A stretch of DNA of 64,000 nt from Blautia coccoides (GCF_034355335.1 NZ_CP136422.1:2383501-2447500); one strand, 5' to 3'. Numbered from the stretch's first letter, positions 16,068-24,581 are shown. The notes: generated from the sequence alone by a model not told the origin. A program made the numbers and translations.

Positions 16068-16234
16068 TACACCACTTTTTACAGGTATCAGACATAAAAA
16101 GTGATATACTGGTATAATATCAGATTGAAAACGATATTGCAATAGGCTGATTAAAAAAGATGGCAGTATTTTACAGGTTTTTTAAAGAAACACGTATTCT
16201 GAAAATCATGATATCAGTTCTAAACTGATACGGC

Positions 16235-17266
16235 TTATTTTTTTGCGTTCTCTGCGTAATCCGTGACTACAAGGTTAGAGTAGTCTACTCTTGCTTTTAA
16301 TTCACCTGCACTGTCCAGGATATCCTGAAGAAGCTCAAAACTCTCCTTTTCAAAGACAAGGTTATCCTTCCAGGTGTCCTGGTCCTTATAACGTTTTACG
16401 ATGGTGGTGATGGTATCCAGATCGTTTTCCTTGAATTGAGGTTTTATGATCTTGGCGATTTCTTCAGCGGAGTGGCTGTTCACATAGTCCATACCCTTTT
16501 GCAGGGCATTGACAAATCCCTGAACGATCTCCGGATTTTTTTCCATGAAACTTTTTTTGGCACTGTAAGCCGTATAGGGGACATAACCGGAATCCACACC
16601 ACAGGAGGCCACCACATAGCCGGCGCCTTCCTTTTCAAGGGCTGTGGCACTTGGCTCGAATTCTACCGTAAAGTCTCCCTGGCCCCCGGAAAAAGCAGCA
16701 GCAGTGGAACCAAAATCAATACTCTGGTCAATGTTCATATCCTTCTGCGGGTCAAGTCCGTTCTGCTTCAGGATATATTCAAATACCATTTCCGGCATAC
16801 CGCCTGCACGCCCTCCTAAAATATCTTTGCCTTTCAGATCACTCCATTTGAAATCAGGCATCTCTTTTCTGGCTACCAGGAAGTTTCCCGCCCGCTGAGT
16901 AAGCTGTGCGAAGTTGACAACAGCGTCATTGGCTCCTTCCTGGTAGGCATATACGGAGGCCTCTGCTCCCATAAAACCGATATCTGCATCCCCGGAGAGG
17001 ACCGCCGTCATGGTTTTGTCGGCGCCAAAACCGGTCACGCACTCTAAACGGATACCCTCTTTTGTAAAGTAGCCCTCCTCGATGGCCACATACTGAGGCG
17101 CGTAGAAGATAGAGTGGGCAACCTCGTTTAATTTTACATCCACCAGCTCTTTTTCCGTTCCGGAATCTTTGGAATCTTTTTCACTCTTTTCTGACTTCTG
17201 ACAGCCTGTAAGGCACATGGAAGCGCAGAGTGTGACTGCGAGTAAAACGGATAAAATCTTTTTCAT
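16235..17266 (-). CDS. ABC transporter substrate-binding lipoprotein, NMT1/SsuA-like
   Basis: A 343-residue protein with a lipoprotein signal peptide (MKKILSVLLAVTLCASMCLTGC, lipobox LTGC, lipidated Cys22) and a Ser/Lys/Glu-rich linker. The mature part is of the NMT1/ThiY/SsuA type (HSIFYAPQYVAIEEGYFTKEGI, GADKTMTAVLSGDADIGFMG), which bind sulfonates, thiamine precursors or other small organics for ABC import. No permease or ATPase is in the window, so it is an orphan component. GGAGGG lies before the start. The gene is divergent from an AraC regulator that probably controls it. Confidence 0.85.
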   Translation of the reverse strand: MKKILSVLLAVTLCASMCLTGCQKSEKSEKDSKDSGTEKELVDVKLNEVAHSIFYAPQYVAIEEGYFTKEGIRLECVTGFGADKTMTAVLSGDADIGFMGAEASVYAYQEGANDAVVNFAQLTQRAGNFLVARKEMPDFKWSDLKGKDILGGRAGGMPEMVFEYILKQNGLDPQKDMNIDQSIDFGSTAAAFSGGQGDFTVEFEPSATALEKEGAGYVVASCGVDSGYVPYTAYSAKKSFMEKNPEIVQGFVNALQKGMDYVNSHSAEEIAKIIKPQFKENDLDTITTIVKRYKDQDTWKDNLVFEKESFELLQDILDSAGELKARVDYSNLVVTDYAENAKK

Positions 17267-17299
17267 AGTTCCCTCCTGTTATTTGGTACAAGAAAATAT

Positions 17300-17418
17300 T
17301 CCCAAAGGCTTTTTGGTGCTTTGGGACATATAATACAGTATGAAATAGGCTTGTCAGATGTTCCGGTACCATTTGTTTTAAAAACAGGCTTGTTCCCAAG
17401 GGGGAAAAATTTTATAAT
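17300..17418. promoter_or_regulatory. Divergent promoter region with inverted repeat
   Basis: For the AraC gene: TTGTTC (17390-17395) and TATAAT (17413-17418), 17-bp spacing. For the lipoprotein gene on the minus strand: CTGACA and TATTAT with 16-bp spacing, around 17328-17358. The inverted repeat TCCCAAAG (17300-17307)/CTTTGGGA (17319-17326) lies in the lipoprotein leader just past its -10 box and is a candidate operator. Confidence 0.6.
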
Positions 17419-17451
17419 GGAGGTACAAAGAGAAAACAGGAGAAACTGTAT

Positions 17452-18324
17452 ATGAGCAACCAGAGATATTCCATGGACCCTCCTCCTATGTCACTGTCTG
17501 TCCAGCTTTTGTATGTGACATGCGCCAGGTCTGACAAGGACTGGCACAGCATGGAGCATTCCCATTATTTTGCGGAGCTTTTTTTTATAACAAAGGGGGA
17601 GGGGTGTTTTATCATAGACAACAAAAGAGTCCCTGTGCGGGAAAGAGATTTGGTGTTAGTAAACCCCGGTGTTTCCCATACAGAGCTGGGAAATAAGATA
17701 AGTCCCTGGGAATACATTGCCCTGGGCATTGAAGGACTGCAGTTTCATTCACAGGAGAAGAAGGGACCTTATGATTACAGTATCCACGTTCTGGGACAGA
17801 GCCAATCTAGGATATCAGACTGCCTCATACAGATGGCTTCGGAGGCGCGTCTGGAAGAGCCAGACAGCGGGGCAGTCTGCCAGAAGCTTTTGGAACTGCT
17901 GCTCCTCTATATTACCAGATATACCCGTCAGAACATTCTGGCTGCACCGCCGAAAAAAGTCACCAAGGAGTGCCGTTTTGTGGAACAGTACATCAATGAG
18001 CATTACTTTGAGGAGATCACCCTGGAGTCTTTGAGTCTTCTGGCCCATATCAACAAATACTATCTGGTGCATGCGTTTAAAGCCTACAAGGGGATTTCCC
18101 CCATTGGCTATCTCACCCAAAAACGGCTGTCAGAGGCTATGCATCTTTTAGAGACAACAAATTATCCGGTCACAAAAATATCAGGTATGGTCGGATATTC
18201 TTCCCAATCCTATTTTTCCCAGGCTTTTCGCAGAATGACATCCATGTCTCCCAATGAGTACAGAAAGAAGAATGAAAGACAGATGTTGGAAAATAAACAG
18301 GACTTGGATCAGCACACCCGGTAA
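17452..18324 (+). CDS. AraC-family regulator with cupin sensor
   Basis: A 290-residue protein: N-terminal cupin-like sensor (about 20-150, EHSHYFAELFFITKGEGCFIIDNKRVPV) and C-terminal AraC double HTH (about 180-280, ITLESLSLLAHINKYYLVHAFKAYKGISPIGYLTQKRL and VTKISGMVGYSSQSYFSQAFRRMTSMSP). The layout is that of sugar- or small-ligand-responsive activators. It is divergent from the orphan lipoprotein gene and shares its promoter region, so that gene is the likely target. Confidence 0.88.
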   Translation: MSNQRYSMDPPPMSLSVQLLYVTCARSDKDWHSMEHSHYFAELFFITKGEGCFIIDNKRVPVRERDLVLVNPGVSHTELGNKISPWEYIALGIEGLQFHSQEKKGPYDYSIHVLGQSQSRISDCLIQMASEARLEEPDSGAVCQKLLELLLLYITRYTRQNILAAPPKKVTKECRFVEQYINEHYFEEITLESLSLLAHINKYYLVHAFKAYKGISPIGYLTQKRLSEAMHLLETTNYPVTKISGMVGYSSQSYFSQAFRRMTSMSPNEYRKKNERQMLENKQDLDQHTR

Positions 18325-18343
18325 AAAAGCCGTAAGAAGTAAA

Positions 18344-18395
18344 AAATGCCGCGGGCTGCAGTATTGTGATATAACTGCAGTCCGCGGCATTTTGT
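18344..18395. terminator. Bidirectional terminator
   Basis: AAATGCCGCGGGCTGCAGT pairs with ACTGCAGTCCGCGGCATTTT around an AT-rich loop, with A and T tracts on either side. It serves the AraC gene and the convergent XRE gene. Confidence 0.85.
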
Positions 18396-18398
18396 ATT

Positions 18399-18737
18399 TT
18401 ATTTTTGCAGACGTTTGGTCAAAGCCCATAAGAGCTGCTGGTCATCATGGTTCAGTTCCTTCATGTCCTGATAAAGGTTCTTAAATTGTTCAGGACAGAC
18501 AATACTCTCATCAAAAAATTCTTTTGGTGTAACATTCAGGTAATCACAGATATAGAAAAATACAGTCATGGAGGGAAGTCCTTTTTTATTTTCCAGTCCG
18601 TTGATATAACCTGGATTCTGGCCGATGGAAAGGCTCATGTCTCTTGCTGAGACCTTCTTCGCTGACCTGAGCTGCGTAAGACGGTCATAAAACAAATCTT
18701 CATAATTGTTTTCTTCAAAAGTATTCTCGCTGTGCAT
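18399..18737 (-). CDS. XRE-family transcriptional regulator
   Basis: A 112-residue protein with one XRE helix-turn-helix (about 20-75: YDRLTQLRSAKKVSARDMSLSIGQNPGYINGLENKKGLPSMTVFFYICDYLNVTPKEFF) and a short C-terminal tail. The start at 18737 has AGGTGGTGA upstream on its strand; an open frame extends further but lacks a ribosome site. It is divergent from the small Cys-rich gene at 18897, and the region between carries two inverted repeats likely to be its operators. Confidence 0.85.
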   Translation of the reverse strand: MHSENTFEENNYEDLFYDRLTQLRSAKKVSARDMSLSIGQNPGYINGLENKKGLPSMTVFFYICDYLNVTPKEFFDESIVCPEQFKNLYQDMKELNHDDQQLLWALTKRLQK

Positions 18738-18766
18738 ATTTTCACCACCTATATATGATATTCTAC

Positions 18767-18837
18767 ACGATACTATGTTCAAGAATATCGTTTTTAATAC
18801 GTAATCTGTCTTGAAATATCGTATTGTATCTGATATT
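18767..18837. promoter_or_regulatory. Candidate XRE operators in divergent intergenic region
   Basis: Two inverted repeats lie between the XRE gene and the small Cys-rich gene: ACGATA (18767-18772)/TATCGT (18786-18791) and AATATC (18815-18820)/GATATT (18832-18837). AATATCGT is common to both. Such paired sites fit autoregulation and control of the divergent gene. Confidence 0.45.
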
Positions 18838-18896
18838 ATGAAAAGAAATATTGGATTCATTAAGATATTATTAAAATATAGGGAGCAGGAGTGAAA

Positions 18897-19109
18897 ATGA
18901 CGAGAAACGAAAGAATACATGGATTGGGATACTGCAGGTCATGTCTGAATGAAACCTATGGCCTGAGGCTGAAAAGAGAGGACGTACTTGTATATGAATA
19001 TATTGGACAGTGTATGAAATGCGGGAATACCTGCCATATCGTCCATAGGGTCAAGAAGAACAAAGTCTGGAAGCTTTTAGGCTCCCGTAAGCTGAAAAGT
19101 GAATGCTGA
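18897..19109 (+). CDS. Small Cys-rich (zinc-ribbon-like) protein, paralogue B
   Basis: A 70-residue basic protein collinear with paralogue A (15618-15827): Cys13, 16, 39, 42, 46 and His50 are all kept, as are RNERIH/KNEKIH, VYEYIGQC/VYEYLGTC and the HRVKKNKVWK tail. I use the ATG at 18897, which has AGGAG 5 bp upstream and gives the same N-terminus as the paralogue; the GTG at 18891 overlaps that site. A strong terminator follows at once. Divergent from the XRE regulator, which may control it. Function unknown. Confidence 0.72.
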   Translation: MTRNERIHGLGYCRSCLNETYGLRLKREDVLVYEYIGQCMKCGNTCHIVHRVKKNKVWKLLGSRKLKSEC

Positions 19110-19119
19110 ACCGTATGAA

Positions 19120-19165
19120 AAGAGGGGACATCCGCATGATATTCACGCGGGTATCCCCTCTTTTT
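19120..19165 (+). terminator. Intrinsic terminator after paralogue B
   Basis: AGAGGGGACATCCGC (19121-19135) pairs with GCGGGTATCCCCTCT, followed by a TTTT run. Confidence 0.85.
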
Positions 19166-19180
19166 GTGGTACCTCCAAGA

Positions 19181-19441
19181 TCAGAGCCTGGGAGTTTTCT
19201 TTTCTCTGTTTTTCAGATATTCCTTTACGCCCTCCACATCACTGTAGGCAAAATGACGCAGTTCCTTTTCTGTCATCTGTCCCAGTTCATCCAGATCAGA
19301 GCTGCCGGTAACAGGGCAGATGGGAAGAAGTTCTTCAGCGGTTAGGCCGAATTCCTCCATCTGTTGTGGAGATATGTATTGTGTCACCTCTATCTTATTG
19401 CAGGATTTGCAGTGGTACACAGAAAACATTTCATTACTCAT
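19181..19441 (-). CDS. Small acidic protein with CxxC, function unknown
   Basis: An 86-residue protein whose N-terminus reads FSVYHCKSCNKIEVTQYIS, with one CxxC; a third Cys sits at about 42 (ICPVTGSSD). The middle is acidic and helical (LDELGQMTEKELRHFAYSDVEGVKEYLK). AAAGGAG lies before the ATG on its strand. No family recognised; a metal-binding or protein-interaction role is conceivable. Confidence 0.6.
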   Translation of the reverse strand: MSNEMFSVYHCKSCNKIEVTQYISPQQMEEFGLTAEELLPICPVTGSSDLDELGQMTEKELRHFAYSDVEGVKEYLKNREKKTPRL

Positions 19442-19536
19442 ATCTTTTTCTCCTTTGTCAGAATAACAATATCATAATACAAGAATGAGAAAAAGTACAG
19501 GGGAGACAGAAAAATGGCAGCCGGACAGTTACATTT

Positions 19537-20019
19537 TTACAGCATAAAGAAGATGGAAATTATGGCGAAGGCGGACAAGAGAATATAGAGGGCTGTCCGG
19601 CTGATGCGGCACAAAAGAGCTGGGAGCTTTTTCCTGCACAGGGTGTAGGACAGCAGGTAGGTGATAAAAACGCTGAGAATAAAGATAAGGATATCAGCCC
19701 ACAGATAGCTCTTTTTGGTGAACAGGGTGTATGCATAAAAGAGTGCGGGTATGGACAGCAGTCCTGCGTATAGTCCTATGAGGTTTTTACACAGCAGGTC
19801 CGGACAGCGGTAAGAGAGCAGGCGCTGCTCTGTCAGCATAAAGAGAAGTGCCGGGAAAAACAACAGTTTCAGATGCTCCCATACGCTCTCGTTTACGGGA
19901 CTGAAAAATCCTACCAGGAAAAAATTACCGGACCACCCATAAAAGAAGTGGGACAGGGAACCAAGTATGATGGTGAACAGGATGCCGATTACGGTAAAGA
20001 CTTTAAATGATTGCTGCAT
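19537..20019 (-). CDS. Five-helix membrane protein (DUF6512-like)
   Basis: A 160-residue integral membrane protein with about five hydrophobic segments (FKVFTVIGILFTIILGSLSHFFY; LLFFPALLFML; LIGLYAGLLSIPALFYAYTLF; ILIFILSVFITYLLSYTL; ALYILLSAFAIISIFFML). The motif FFYGWSGNFFLVGFFSPVNESVWEH looks like a family I know as DUF6512; I am moderately sure of the name. Start moved to 20019, preceded by GGAGGTCTGTCT; the longer frame to 20112 has no ribosome site. Confidence 0.65.
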   Translation of the reverse strand: MQQSFKVFTVIGILFTIILGSLSHFFYGWSGNFFLVGFFSPVNESVWEHLKLLFFPALLFMLTEQRLLSYRCPDLLCKNLIGLYAGLLSIPALFYAYTLFTKKSYLWADILIFILSVFITYLLSYTLCRKKLPALLCRISRTALYILLSAFAIISIFFML

Positions 20020-20135
20020 AGACAGACCTCCGGGGATTTTACATGCATTATGTTTAAAAATATGCGGGGAATTGAAAAAATATATGTACGACACTTGAAA
20101 AAACAGGTGCAACAGAGGATAATGAGTAGGAAAAG

Positions 20136-20162
20136 GTAACTATAAGGGGACTGAACAGTTAC
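20136..20162. mobile_element. Minimal 27-bp element with 8-bp duplication
   Basis: GTAACTATAAGG... to CTGAACAGTTAC, 27 bp in all, bracketed by an exact 8-bp direct repeat AGGAAAAG (20128-20135 and 20163-20170). The right end matches the MITE family; the left end keeps only GTAACT. It lies in the proC leader, 30 bp before the start codon. Confidence 0.7.
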
Positions 20163-20191
20163 AGGAAAAGGTAAAATGAGGAGGATAACAG

Positions 20192-20986
20192 ATGAAACTT
20201 GGATTTATTGGATGCGGCAATATGGCTTCTGCCATTATAGGCGGCATTTTGGAGAAAGAGATTGCAGGCAGGGAGGATATCACAGCATCCACAAAGTCAG
20301 AGGAATCTGCAGCTAAGATAAAGGAAAAACTGGGGATTGCCTGCGGCACAGACAACAGGAAAACAGCAGAAACATCCGATATTGTATTTCTAGCTGTGAA
20401 GCCGCAGTTTCTGGAAGAGGTGATCGCTGAGATAAAAGATGTGCTTTGCAGCAGCCAGTTGATTATCTCCATTGCAGCGGGCAAGACTATGGACTGGCTG
20501 GAGGAACGCATAGGCAGTGATAAGAAGATCATCCGCACTATGCCGAACACACCTGCCCTGGTAGGTGAAGGGATCACAGGAGTCTGCAAAAATGCTCTGG
20601 TGGAGGAAAGTGAGCTGGAGGATGCCCTGGTGCTGCTCCGCTCCTTCGGAAGAGCAGAGGTGGTGTCAGAACCGATGCTGGATGTAGTGGGGGCTGTCAG
20701 CGGAAGCTCTCCGGCTTTTGTTTTCATGTTCATTGAGGCGATGGCGGACGGTGCCGTGGCTGAAGGGATGCCCAGAAAAAAAGCCTATGAGTTTGCGGCA
20801 CAGGCTGTGCTGGGCAGTGCGAAAATGGTCCTTGAGACAGGCATGCACCCTGGTGAACTCAAGGATATGGTGTGCTCACCGGCAGGAACCACCATCGAAG
20901 GGGTTGGTGTCCTGGAGCGCAAGGGCATGCGGAGCGCTGTGACGGACTGTATCCGCGCATGTGTGAAAAAAACCAGGGAACTGTAG
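20192..20986 (+). CDS. proC: Pyrroline-5-carboxylate reductase
   Basis: A 264-residue enzyme of normal ProC length, catalysing the last step of proline synthesis with NAD(P)H. The Rossmann start KLGFIGCGNMASAIIGGIL, VKPQFLEEVI, RTMPNTPALVGEGITG and the C-terminal SPAGTTIEGVGVLE (substrate-binding dimer region) are intact. It stands alone, so proline synthesis genes proA/proB are elsewhere. The leader contains the 27-bp inserted element, but the AGGAGG-like site remains. Confidence 0.95.
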   Translation: MKLGFIGCGNMASAIIGGILEKEIAGREDITASTKSEESAAKIKEKLGIACGTDNRKTAETSDIVFLAVKPQFLEEVIAEIKDVLCSSQLIISIAAGKTMDWLEERIGSDKKIIRTMPNTPALVGEGITGVCKNALVEESELEDALVLLRSFGRAEVVSEPMLDVVGAVSGSSPAFVFMFIEAMADGAVAEGMPRKKAYEFAAQAVLGSAKMVLETGMHPGELKDMVCSPAGTTIEGVGVLERKGMRSAVTDCIRACVKKTREL

Positions 20987-21114
20987 AAAATAGGCAATGT
21001 CTTGACGGGGATTAGCAATATTTCTCATTGCAAGAAATGCAAACTGCTGTTAAAATATAAGAAAAGGCAAAAAAGCGCATGCATGCTGCTTGGCCGAGAC
21101 AGAAGAGGTCGCAT

Positions 21115-21324
21115 ATGGACTATATTTTTGAAATCAGCGTATGGCTGCTGGACAGCGGTAATACATTTCTGCGGTTTTGGGGAAAGCTGCTCTATAAGAT
21201 TCCAAGGGCATATACTAAGAGACTGGAGAAAACAAGAAAAGGGGAAGAAGCACTGGAAGAGGAGATTGAGAAGCGCCGGGAGGATACCTGGCACAAAATC
21301 ATGAAAAGCCTCGGTGAAGAGTGA
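21115..21324 (+). CDS. Small amphipathic protein, function unknown
   Basis: A 69-residue protein, if real. The N-terminus is hydrophobic and aromatic (MDYIFEISVWLLDSGNTFLRFWGKLLYKI); the C-terminus is charged and helical (RLEKTRKGEEALEEEIEKRREDTWHKIMK). It could sit on the membrane surface. AGAGGT lies 6 bp upstream. A terminator hairpin follows directly. No family recognised. Confidence 0.45.
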   Translation: MDYIFEISVWLLDSGNTFLRFWGKLLYKIPRAYTKRLEKTRKGEEALEEEIEKRREDTWHKIMKSLGEE

Positions 21325-21334
21325 TCTTGCAGCA

Positions 21335-21364
21335 GACAGGCCCGCATCACTGCGGCCTGTCTGT
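21335..21364. terminator. Hairpin between convergent genes
   Basis: CAGACAGGCCCGC-ATCACT-GCGGCCTGTCTG is a strong inverted repeat between the small gene and the CYTH gene. It overlaps the last codons of the CYTH gene, so it ends transcription from the left more plausibly than from the right. Confidence 0.6.
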
Positions 21365-21805
21365 TCCTGATGAAAGGGAACTGTTGTGGTATCTGGATGA
21401 AAAAGTGACTTCCTCACCGAACCAGCAGGGCGGTGTGAAAGAATTGGCTGACTCCACATCCGGAAACTCCACTTCTGCCAGGTAAAGCCCCTCATAGGGA
21501 GCCTGAAATACATCAAGTTCAATGGTAAGCCCCCCGTCAAGGGGCAGCAGATATCTGGATTTTGAGAGGACGATGCCGTCCGCCTTTTCTTTCAGATGAC
21601 AATAGGACGCTTTATTCAAGGGGAGATTATACTCCTCCCGCACCATATGTCCTTCCCCTTTATAGGTGAGGATATATGTGTCATCCTGTCTTCGTATGCG
21701 GACAACCGGGTTCGTGTTCAGATAAGCCTGCTCGATCCTGTGGCAGGGATAGTTATCCAGATCTCCGGGCAGTTCTTTAATAAGAAATTTTCTTTCTATT
21801 TCCAT
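21347..21805 (-). CDS. CYTH-domain protein (inorganic triphosphatase/adenylate-cyclase class IV fold)
   Basis: A 152-residue protein starting MEIERKFLIKELP, the ExExK signature of the CYTH family. Further tunnel residues appear in VVRIRRQDDTYILTYKGEG, EYNLPL, LSKSRYLLPLDGGLTIELDVF and LYLAEVEF. Small bacterial CYTH proteins usually hydrolyse inorganic triphosphate. I use the ATG at 21805, with AAGGAGG 9 bp upstream; a longer frame starting at 21844 runs through that site. It stands alone. Confidence 0.85.
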   Translation of the reverse strand: MEIERKFLIKELPGDLDNYPCHRIEQAYLNTNPVVRIRRQDDTYILTYKGEGHMVREEYNLPLNKASYCHLKEKADGIVLSKSRYLLPLDGGLTIELDVFQAPYEGLYLAEVEFPDVESANSFTPPCWFGEEVTFSSRYHNSSLSSGTDRPQ

Positions 21806-21957
21806 TTCTGCATGACCTCCTTCTTCTATATTAATGTATAACATATATTTTATAAAAAAGAAACGGAAGTTTTAGAATTAACCGTCATTCCTATGGTATA
21901 ATAAGCAGGTATACAGGATTTTATACGTGTTTGATTTTATGACAGGGAGGTACTTAT

Positions 21958-22503
21958 ATGGCAAAAGTTTGTGTGTTTACCGCAGATGGTTTTGAGGAAG
22001 TGGAAGGTCTGACTGTGGTCGATCTTTTGAGAAGAGCCGGGGAAGAGGTGCTCATGGTATCCATTTCCGACAATCTGAGCGTGACCGGTTCCCATGGGAT
22101 TGAGATAAAAGCAGATGTATTTTTTGATGATGTGGACTACAGCACAGTGGATCTGCTGGTTCTGCCCGGAGGTATGCCGGGAACCGTTCATCTGGGAGAG
22201 CATCAGAGGCTTGCAGAGCTGTTGCAGAGCTTTGCCGCATCGGACAGAAAAGTGGCTGCGATCTGCGCAGCGCCCAGTGTCCTGGGCGGCCTTGGAATCT
22301 TAAAGAACAAAAAGGCAGCCTGTTATCCCGGATTTGAGGAGAAGCTGGAGGGCGCCCAGGTCTTTACAGACCCGGTGGTAAAGGATGGGAATATCACTAC
22401 CAGTAGAGGCGTGGGAACCGCCATTTCCTTTGCGCTGGAACTGATTTCCCAGTTGGAGGGAGAGGTGAAGGCCCGTCAGATCAAAAAATCCATTGTTTCA
22501 TAA
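21958..22503 (+). CDS. DJ-1/PfpI-family protein (ThiJ-like)
   Basis: A 181-residue single-domain DJ-1 protein. VCVFTADGFEEVEGLTVVDLLRRAGEEV carries the conserved Glu, and AAICAAPSVLG is the nucleophile elbow with the reactive cysteine; TSRGVGTAISFALELI is the C-terminal signature. Members act as chaperones, deglycases or redox sensors; the exact activity cannot be read. GGGAGG lies before the ATG. It is a single gene between the CYTH gene and the tig operon. Confidence 0.88.
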   Translation: MAKVCVFTADGFEEVEGLTVVDLLRRAGEEVLMVSISDNLSVTGSHGIEIKADVFFDDVDYSTVDLLVLPGGMPGTVHLGEHQRLAELLQSFAASDRKVAAICAAPSVLGGLGILKNKKAACYPGFEEKLEGAQVFTDPVVKDGNITTSRGVGTAISFALELISQLEGEVKARQIKKSIVS

Positions 22504-22531
22504 AAAAATGCTGGTATTTTTAAACTCCTTG

Positions 22532-22540
22532 TGCTATACT
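22532..22540 (+). promoter_or_regulatory. Extended -10 promoter for tig
   Basis: TGCTATACT is an extended -10 element about 87 bp upstream of tig. The -35 region is weak. It is the best promoter seen ahead of the tig-clpP-clpX-lon-engB run. Confidence 0.45.
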
Positions 22541-22626
22541 GTGATAATGACTGTAAGTATGATAAAGTGTCCGTTTTGGGCAGGAATGCATGAATACATA
22601 TAGAATTCAAGGAGGAATCATTTAAA

Positions 22627-23937
22627 ATGAGCGTACAGGTAGAAAACTTAGAGAAGAACATGGCGAAGCTTACTATTGAGGCTTCCGCTGAAGATTTTGA
22701 AAAAGCAATACAGGCTGCTTACCAGAAAAACAAAAATAAAGTCAGCATTCCGGGCTTCCGTAAAGGAAAAGCTCCCCTTGCGATGATCGAGAAAATGTAC
22801 GGAGCAGGCATCTTCTATGAAGATGCAGCCAATGCGCTGATCCAGTCTGAGTATCCCAAGGCAGCAGATGAGTGCGGCCTGGATATTGTATCCCAGCCGG
22901 AAATCGACGTGGTACAGATTGAAAAAGGCAAACCTTTCATCTTCACAGCGGAAGTAGCTGTAAAACCTGAAGTGACTCTGGGAGAATACAAAGGTGTAGA
23001 GGTAGAGGTTGCCAAAGCAGAAGTGACAGAAGAAGAAATCGCAGGCGAGCTGAAAAAAGAGCAGGAGAACAACTCCAGAACCATCGACGTGGACGACAGA
23101 GCAGTGGAAAACGGCGATATGATCACTCTTGACTTCGAGGGATTTGTAGACGGAGAGGCATTTGAAGGCGGAAAAGGCACAGATTATCCTCTGACCATTG
23201 GCTCCAACTCTTTCATCCCCGGATTTGAAGAGCAGTTAGTGGGCGCTGTGATCGGTGAGGAAAAAGAAGTCAATGTGACTTTCCCGGAAGATTACCATGC
23301 AAATGATCTGGCTGGCAAAGCTGCCGTATTCAAATGCAGTGTGAAAGCGATCAAAGTAAAAGAGCTTCCTGAGTTGGATGACGAATTCGCAAAAGATGTA
23401 TCTGAGTTTGACACTCTGGAAGAGTACAAAAAAGATATTGCGCAGAAACTGAAAGAGCGCAAAGAAGACGTTGCAAAACGTGAAAAAGAAGACAAAGTAG
23501 TGGATGCTATCATTGAGAATGCCCAGATGGACATTCCGGAAGCAATGGTTCAGAACCAGATCCGTCAGTTAGTGGATGACTTCGTAAGAAGACTGCAGTC
23601 TCAGGGATTATCCATTGACCAGTATTATCAGTTCACCGGTCTTGACAATGCCAAGATCCAGGAGCAGATGAGACCTCAGGCACTGAAGAGGATCCAGAGC
23701 CGTCTGGTACTGGAGAAGGTCGCTGAAGTTGAGAACATCCAGGTTACCGATGAAAAAGTAGACGAAGAAATCGCAAAAATGGCTGAAATGTACAAAATGG
23801 AAGCCGATAAATTAAAAGAATTAATGGGCGACTACGAGAAAGAGCAGATGAAGAAAGATATCGCTGTTCAGGAAGCTGTTACCTTAGTGGCTGACGCTGC
23901 AAAAGTGACAGAAGTAGTGGAAAAGACAGAGGAGTAA
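22627..23937 (+). CDS. tig: Trigger factor
   Basis: The 436-residue ribosome-associated chaperone and prolyl isomerase. The N-terminal ribosome-binding signature GFRKGKAP is at residues ~45-52, the FKBP domain spans about 155-240 (GDMITLDFEGFVDGEAFEGGKGTDYPL, IPGFEEQLVGA), and the rest is the helical chaperone cradle. Length is normal. It opens a proteostasis cluster with clpP, clpX and lon, the usual order in Clostridia. AAGGAGG lies upstream. Confidence 0.97.
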   Translation: MSVQVENLEKNMAKLTIEASAEDFEKAIQAAYQKNKNKVSIPGFRKGKAPLAMIEKMYGAGIFYEDAANALIQSEYPKAADECGLDIVSQPEIDVVQIEKGKPFIFTAEVAVKPEVTLGEYKGVEVEVAKAEVTEEEIAGELKKEQENNSRTIDVDDRAVENGDMITLDFEGFVDGEAFEGGKGTDYPLTIGSNSFIPGFEEQLVGAVIGEEKEVNVTFPEDYHANDLAGKAAVFKCSVKAIKVKELPELDDEFAKDVSEFDTLEEYKKDIAQKLKERKEDVAKREKEDKVVDAIIENAQMDIPEAMVQNQIRQLVDDFVRRLQSQGLSIDQYYQFTGLDNAKIQEQMRPQALKRIQSRLVLEKVAEVENIQVTDEKVDEEIAKMAEMYKMEADKLKELMGDYEKEQMKKDIAVQEAVTLVADAAKVTEVVEKTEE

Positions 23938-23988
23938 CGAGCAAAAGGTTCGTTTCTCAGGCCCGTGTGACAGAATAGGAGGAGTTTC

Positions 23989-24570
23989 ATGAGTTTAGTA
24001 CCATACGTCATTGAACAGAACAGCAGAGGAGAGAGGAGTTATGATATCTACTCCAGGCTGTTAAAGGATAGGATTATTTTTCTGGGTGAGGAAGTTAATG
24101 ACACAACAGCCAGTCTGACTGTGGCACAGCTTTTATTCCTGGAATCAGAAGACCCGGGAAAGGATATTCATCTGTATATCAACAGTCCGGGCGGTTCTGT
24201 GACAGCAGGATGGGCTATCTATGATACCATGCATTACATTAAATGTGATGTTTCCACGATCTGCATTGGTATGGCTGCGAGCATGGGTGCATTTCTGCTG
24301 GCAGGCGGAGCAAAAGGAAAAAGATTTGCGCTTCCCAATGCGGAGATCATGATCCATCAGCCGTCTGGCGGCGCAAAAGGACAGGCTACGGAAATTCAGA
24401 TTGTTGCCGACATGATCTTGAAGACAAAGAAGAAACTGAATGAGACTCTGGCCGCCAACACAGGTCAGCCTTTTGAAGTCATTGCCAGAGATACGGAAAG
24501 AGATTATTATATGTCCGCGGAAGAGGCAAAGGCTTATGGTCTGATTGACAGTGTGATCGAGCACAGGTAA
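23989..24570 (+). CDS. clpP: ATP-dependent Clp protease proteolytic subunit
   Basis: A 193-residue ClpP. The catalytic Ser is in [11 protein letters not shown], His in MIHQPSGGA, and the Asp falls in the [15 protein letters not shown] region. It forms the tetradecameric chamber used with ClpX (next gene) and probably ClpC (59654). It lies 51 bp after tig with AGGAGG before the ATG. Confidence 0.97.
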   Translation: MSLVPYVIEQNSRGERSYDIYSRLLKDRIIFLGEEVNDTTASLTVAQLLFLESEDPGKDIHLYINSPGGSVTAGWAIYDTMHYIKCDVSTICIGMAASMGAFLLAGGAKGKRFALPNAEIMIHQPSGGAKGQATEIQIVADMILKTKKKLNETLAANTGQPFEVIARDTERDYYMSAEEAKAYGLIDSVIEHR

Positions 24571-24581
24571 GAACGAATGAT

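Noticed and set aside
15849..16142. 97-residue frame on the minus strand between the Cys-rich gene and the lipoprotein gene
   Set aside because: No ribosome site, runs across hairpin repeat B, and the translation has no recognisable composition; treated as non-coding.
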